Positions 60,254-64,000 of a DNA stretch of 64,000 bases are shown in pieces (within the stretch, counting starts at the first letter, position 1; the number at the start of each line of letters is the position of its first letter). Under the pieces are notes generated by a model that saw only the letters and a list, made by a program, of their open reading frames with translations, had not been told where the DNA came from and made no database searches. This stretch comes from Phaeacidiphilus oryzae TH49 (GTDB taxonomy: Bacteria > Actinomycetota > Actinomycetes > Streptomycetales > Streptomycetaceae), in the NCBI RefSeq assembly GCF_000744815.1, contig NZ_JQMQ01000005.1, positions 3,852,055 through 3,916,054 of the forward strand, written 5' to 3'. The translations under genes were made by a program, and so were the position numbers.

Positions 60254-61245
60254 CCAGAACACGAGTGCACCGCCCCGGACGTCTGCTGATGACCGGCGCC
60301 GCGATAGGCCTGGGGCTGGCCCTCAGCGCCTGCGGCAGCAGCGGCAAGTCTCTGGAGTCCTCGTCCGGCTCCTCGGCCGGGGCGGGCTCGGGCGCGTCCG
60401 GCTCCTCCGGCTCCGCCGGCACCCTGACCATCGGCTCCGCGGGCTTCACCGAGAGCGACCTCCTCGCCCAGATGTACGCGCAGCTGCTGGCCAAGGCCGG
60501 GTACAGCACCCACATCACCCAGGTCGCCAACCGCGAGCTGTACGAGCCGGCGCTGGAGAAGGGGCAGATCTCGGTGGTGCCCGAATACGCCGCCACCATG
60601 GCCGAGTTCCTCAACGACAAGGTCAACGGGGCCAACGCCAAGCCGGTCGCCTCGCCCGACCTGAACACCACCATGGCCGCCCTGAACCGGCTGGCCGGCC
60701 CGCTCGGCCTCAAGGCGCTGCCGGCGGGCAAGGCGGTGGACCAGAACGCCTTCGCGGTCAGCAAGACCTTCGCCGCCCAGCACCATCTGACCACCCTCTC
60801 CGACCTGGGGAAGTCCGGGGCGGCGGTGAAGGTCGCGGCCGGCGACGAGTGCAAGACCCGGCCGTTCTGCATCCCCGGCCTGGAGAAGACCTACGGGATC
60901 AAGGTCTCCGGCCTCGACCCCAAGGGCGTGGACACCCCGCAGAGCAAGCAGGCCGTCAAGAACGGCCAGGACCAGCTGGTCCTGGTCACCACCACGGACG
61001 CCACCCTCGGCCAGTTCGGCCTGGTCGCCCTCCAGGACGACAAGCACCTGCAGAACGCGGACTACGTGCTGCCGATGGTCAACGCCCGTACGGCGGGCGG
61101 CGCCAAGGTGGCCGCCGCGCTGAACCCGCTGTCCTCCGTCCTCACCACCGCGGACCTGGCGGCGCTCGACCAGCAGGTCGACGGGCAGCGCCAGCAGCCG
61201 CAGGCGGTGGCCCAGGCGTACCTCAAGTCGAAGGGCCTGCTCTGA
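60250..61245 (+). CDS. Osmoprotectant-binding lipoprotein (OpuCC/OsmF type)
   Basis: A 331-residue extracytoplasmic lipoprotein: signal peptide with lipobox LSAC (near residue 18-31), a Ser/Gly spacer, then a type II periplasmic-binding fold (TLTIGSAGFTESDLLAQMYA, VVPEYAATMAEFLND, QLVLVTTTDATLGQFGLVAL). It delivers glycine betaine, choline or a similar quaternary amine to the permeases. GTG 60250 overlaps the permease stop. Confidence 0.9.
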   Translation: MTRTRVHRPGRLLMTGAAIGLGLALSACGSSGKSLESSSGSSAGAGSGASGSSGSAGTLTIGSAGFTESDLLAQMYAQLLAKAGYSTHITQVANRELYEPALEKGQISVVPEYAATMAEFLNDKVNGANAKPVASPDLNTTMAALNRLAGPLGLKALPAGKAVDQNAFAVSKTFAAQHHLTTLSDLGKSGAAVKVAAGDECKTRPFCIPGLEKTYGIKVSGLDPKGVDTPQSKQAVKNGQDQLVLVTTTDATLGQFGLVALQDDKHLQNADYVLPMVNARTAGGAKVAAALNPLSSVLTTADLAALDQQVDGQRQQPQAVAQAYLKSKGLL

Positions 61246-61421
61246 GCCCGCGGCCTGGTCGGTCGGGTGTCCTGAACTGTTCGGACAGATGTGCCGAAGA
61301 AGCGGACAGCCGACCTCCGTCTGTGGATGATCTGTTGGAAAACGACCATGTGCGCGACCGAGTCGAGCGGAATCCGTCCGTTGCCTGACAGGGATCCATC
61401 GCCCGCGCTAGGTTTTGCGCC

Positions 61422-62504
61422 ATGCCCCGTGGACGTCACCGCCAGTCCTCGCCTCTGAGCAGGCTACTTCCCCCGATCGCCGGCGCGCTCGCGGCTGTCG
61501 TCGCGCTGGCGCTCGCCATGCTCGGCGGGGACCGGACGGTGCTCCGCGCGGCGACCGCGCTCGCGGCCGTCGCGGCGCTCGCCGGCGCGGCCCTGCTCTA
61601 CCAGCGGGGGCGGGCCGGCGAGTTGGCCGAGATCGCGCTGGCCGAGGAGCGCGGGGAGCGGGTCCGCATCCAGTCGGAGTCCGAGGAGCAGATCGCCGAA
61701 CTGGAGTACGCGGTGGAGCGGGAGCGGGAGCAGGCCGGCCGGCTCAACCAGCGCGTCCTGGCCCTCCGCGCTCAGCTCAGCTATGCGGAGCGGGAGAACG
61801 CCCGGCTGCTCAGCACCACCGCGGAACTGGCCACCGAGCGGGCGCTCTCCGCGGCGGCCGAGGCGGCCGAAGAGCCCGGGACGGTGGCGGAGGAGCCGGC
61901 CAGAGAGACGGCCGCCCCGGCCGCCGCCCCCCACGCCCCGCCGCCCGGACCCCCGCCGAGCCCCCGGCCGGCGGCCCCCACGCCCCTCATGCACCCCACG
62001 CCCCCACGCCCCCACGCCCCCCTCCCCGGCTACGCCGGCGGCCTCGGCGGCACGCCCCCGAAGCCCGCGCAGCAGGGCGGGCAGACTCCCCGGGGCGGCC
62101 AGACCCCCCAGGACCGGCGGCCCGGGCAGACCGGCCACCCCCGCCAGGAGCGCTGGGCCGACACCCCGCCGCAGGGCTCCCGTACCGACGCCGACTGGGC
62201 GCGCGCGGCCCTGCCGCCGCTCCGCCCCGCCAGCGCGGTGGTCCCGCCCCAGCGCGGCCGTCCGCGCCGGGAGACCCTCGACACCGACCCGGAGTTCAGC
62301 TTCTTCGCCCCCAAGGCCGCCGCGCCGGGCCCGGAGGAGGACCCGCTGACCGTGGAGGCCTGGGCGGCCCAGCAGGCCTACGAGTCGGTGCCGGAGCCGG
62401 TGGAGGAGGCCCCCACGGCGGAGACCGAGGAGGTCTACGACCTCACCGCCGAGGACGACACCGAGAACATGGACGTCCGCGGCCTGCGCGCGCAGAGCGG
62501 CTGA
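61422..62504 (+). CDS. Membrane-anchored coiled-coil, Pro-rich protein of unknown function
   Basis: A 360-residue protein with two short N-terminal membrane segments (LPPIAGALAAVVALALAML; AATALAAVAALAGAALLY), a coiled coil of about 85 residues (ELAEIALAEERGERVRIQSE to about 145), a Pro/Ala/Gly-rich disordered region, and an acidic C-terminal end (YDLTAEDDTENMDV). It has the shape of a cytoplasmic scaffold. I do not recognise a family; I recall similar proteins next to nuoD in other Streptomyces. It is convergent with nuoD. Confidence 0.75.
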   Translation: MPRGRHRQSSPLSRLLPPIAGALAAVVALALAMLGGDRTVLRAATALAAVAALAGAALLYQRGRAGELAEIALAEERGERVRIQSESEEQIAELEYAVEREREQAGRLNQRVLALRAQLSYAERENARLLSTTAELATERALSAAAEAAEEPGTVAEEPARETAAPAAAPHAPPPGPPPSPRPAAPTPLMHPTPPRPHAPLPGYAGGLGGTPPKPAQQGGQTPRGGQTPQDRRPGQTGHPRQERWADTPPQGSRTDADWARAALPPLRPASAVVPPQRGRPRRETLDTDPEFSFFAPKAAAPGPEEDPLTVEAWAAQQAYESVPEPVEEAPTAETEEVYDLTAEDDTENMDVRGLRAQSG

Positions 62505-62529
62505 CGGCCCGGCGGCCGTCCCCCGGCGG

Positions 62530-63699
62530 CTACTTGTCGATGTCCCCGACCACGAAGAACATCGACCCCAGGATCGCCACCATGTCCGCCACCAGCGTCC
62601 CGGGCAGCACCTCGCTCAGCGCCTGGACGTTGTTGTACGAGGCCGAGCGCAGCTTCAGCCGCCACGGCGTCTTCTCGCCCCGCGAGACCAGGTAGTAGCC
62701 GTTGATCCCGAGCGGGTTCTCGGTCCAGGAGTAGGTCTGCCCCTCGGGCGCCTTCAGCACCTTCGGCAGCCGCTGGTTGACCGGCCCCTGCGGCAGCTCG
62801 TCCAGCCGGTCCAGGCAGGCGTCGGCCAGGTCCAGCGAGTTGTGGGTCTGCTCCAGCAGGCACTCGAACCGGGCCAGGCAGTCGCCCTCCTGACGGACCG
62901 GCACCCGCAGCGCCGAGGCCAGCGCCGGGTCCCCGTACGCCAGGTACGGCTCGTCCCGGCGGAGGTCGAAGTCGACGCCGGAGGCGCGGGCGATCGGGCC
63001 GCTCACCCCGTACGCCCGGACGAGGTCGGCCGCGAGGACGCCGACGCCCCTGGTCCGCCCGCGGAAGATCTCGTTGCCCAGCACCAGCCGGTCGAAGACG
63101 TCCATCCGCCCGCGCACCGCCGCCACGGCCGAGCGGACCCGCCCGAGCCAGCCGTTGGGGAGGTCCTCCTTCAGCCCGCCGACCCGGTTGAACATGTAGT
63201 GCATCCGGCCGCCGGAGGCCTCCTCCATCACGTGCTGGAGCTGCTCGCGTTCGGCGAAGGCGTGGAAGATCGGGGTCATCCCGCCCAGTTCGAGCGGGTA
63301 CGAGCCGAGGAACATCAGGTGGTTGAGCACCCGGTTGAGCTCGGCGAGGAGGGTGCGGATCCAGGTGGCCCGCTCCGGGACCTCCATCCCGAGCATCCGC
63401 TCCACGGAGAGGACCACGCCGAGCTCGTTGGCGAAGGCGGAGAGCCAGTCGTGCCGGTTGGCCAGCATGATGATCTGCCGGTAGTCCCGGGCCTCGAAGA
63501 GCTTCTCGGCGCCCCGGTGCATATAGCCGATCACCGGCTCGGCCGCCGTGATCAGCTCGCCGTCCAGGCGCAGCCGGAGCCGCAGCACCCCGTGGGTGGA
63601 CGGGTGCTGCGGGCCGATGTTGAGCACCATGTCGCTGGTGCCCAGCTCGGTCTGCAGCTCGTTCGCCCCCGCGCCGATGCCGACGGTCGTCTCCCTCAT
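62530..63699 (-). CDS. nuoD: NADH-quinone oxidoreductase subunit D
   Basis: About 389 residues of the 49-kDa respiratory complex I subunit, which lines the quinone site. Signatures are [32 protein letters not shown], and the terminal [16 protein letters not shown] 63699 overlaps the upstream methyltransferase stop (ATGA), which supports this start. No other nuo gene is adjacent, so this is probably the stand-alone second copy that Streptomyces often has, away from the main nuo operon. Confidence 0.92.
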   Translation of the reverse strand: MRETTVGIGAGANELQTELGTSDMVLNIGPQHPSTHGVLRLRLRLDGELITAAEPVIGYMHRGAEKLFEARDYRQIIMLANRHDWLSAFANELGVVLSVERMLGMEVPERATWIRTLLAELNRVLNHLMFLGSYPLELGGMTPIFHAFAEREQLQHVMEEASGGRMHYMFNRVGGLKEDLPNGWLGRVRSAVAAVRGRMDVFDRLVLGNEIFRGRTRGVGVLAADLVRAYGVSGPIARASGVDFDLRRDEPYLAYGDPALASALRVPVRQEGDCLARFECLLEQTHNSLDLADACLDRLDELPQGPVNQRLPKVLKAPEGQTYSWTENPLGINGYYLVSRGEKTPWRLKLRSASYNNVQALSEVLPGTLVADMVAILGSMFFVVGDIDK

Positions 63700-64000
63700 G
63701 GGCACAGAGTCTGCCATTCCGGAAGGCCGGCCAGCCGCGCCGGTATCGCCATGTCCACACTCTGGATGGCCCAGCCGAAGCCGCCGAGGCCGGCCTGGTC
63801 GACCAGCTCGCCCGCCTCGCCCGCGGCGGCCAGCGCGGTGAGGTAGCCGGCGGGGTCGGTGGCGGCCATCGCCAGCGGGGGGCGCTCGGCGTGGACGCCG
63901 AGCGCGCGGAGGGCGGCGCGCTGCGTCGTCCACAGGCTGTGGACGGAGATCCCGGACTCCTTCGCCCGCTCCTCGGCCGCCGCCAGACAGGAGTCCAGCG
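63696..64000 (-). CDS. C-terminal part of a methyltransferase-like protein, possibly MidA/DUF185 type (5' end off window)
   Basis: The last 101 residues of a frame that enters from the right edge and stops at 63696, overlapping the nuoD start. Visible sequence includes [40 protein letters not shown] and a final [12 protein letters not shown]. The pattern of a helical region ending in LGGFGW fits the C-terminus of MidA-type (NDUFAF7-like) SAM-dependent methyltransferases, which modify the 49-kDa subunit of complex I in mitochondria; that would match its place before nuoD. The catalytic part is not visible, so the assignment is tentative. Confidence 0.45.
   Translation of the reverse strand, partial: LDSCLAAAEERAKESGISVHSLWTTQRAALRALGVHAERPPLAMAATDPAGYLTALAAAGEAGELVDQAGLGGFGWAIQSVDMAIPARLAGLPEWQTLCP

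Overview
The window is high-GC actinobacterial DNA. Codon use, GTG/TTG starts, overlapping ATGA/GTGA stop-starts and gene order all point to a Streptomycetaceae chromosome (Streptomyces or a close genus such as Streptacidiphilus or Kitasatospora). The order dacB - DUF2342 protease - tilS - hpt - ftsH - folE - lysyltransferase - folP - folB - folK - DUF3180 - nuoD matches, from general knowledge, a conserved core block in this family.

Left edge (1-3.1 kb): an AT-richer accessory segment ends at a 3' fragment of a tRNA-Thr(CGT) gene followed by a strong hairpin. On the minus strand it carries a Trypco1-domain protein, an AAA+ ATPase with a C-terminal helix-turn-helix, and a subtilisin-like (S8) protease cut by the window edge. 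The ATPase/subtilase pair resembles IetAS, known as a plasmid-stability toxin-antitoxin pair and as an anti-phage system. The added Trypco1 gene makes this the best candidate for an undescribed conflict-system variant. A second degenerate copy of the tRNA end plus hairpin lies at about 5.92-5.98 kb. Between the copies are a gluconate-type permease and an unknown gene, which suggests stacked integrations at one tRNA site.

6-14 kb: a DUF234 ATPase with an inverted repeat just upstream; an operon of secreted protein, class F sortase, ECF sigma factor and anti-sigma-like membrane protein; an MDR oxidoreductase divergent from a TetR regulator with a 20-bp operator-like palindrome; a DUF574-type methyltransferase; and a protein that reads as a prokaryotic pentameric ligand-gated ion channel (Cys-loop receptor homologue) with three extra N-terminal membrane segments.

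14-24 kb: a likely envelope/glycan locus. It has a sugar epimerase, a two-component system, a GT2-DUF2064 glycosyltransferase, a methyltransferase, a membrane molybdopterin oxidoreductase, a GT87-type mannosyltransferase and a CDGSH Fe-S protein (the last two in one uninterrupted frame). Three promoter regions here share a direct-repeat motif at nearly the same distance from the start codon, a candidate regulon of the local response regulator.

24-40 kb: an Lrp-type regulator divergent from an M20 amidohydrolase and an MFS exporter; an NB-ARC/LuxR regulator; an LCP wall ligase; a lactonase; a PRC-barrel protein; a ThrE-type exporter; an unknown membrane protein; an NlpC/P60 hydrolase and a trypsin-like protease.

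40-64 kb: core genes. These are pyrophosphatase, a D-Ala-D-Ala carboxypeptidase with three near-identical 105-bp in-frame repeats, DUF2342 protease, tilS, hpt, ftsH, the folate genes folE/folP/folB/folK, an MprF-like protein, two tandem esterases, an osmoprotectant (OpuC-type) ABC transporter, a coiled-coil membrane protein, nuoD, and the 3' end of a methyltransferase gene cut by the right edge. No rRNA, intact tRNA, CRISPR array or recognisable transposase was seen.
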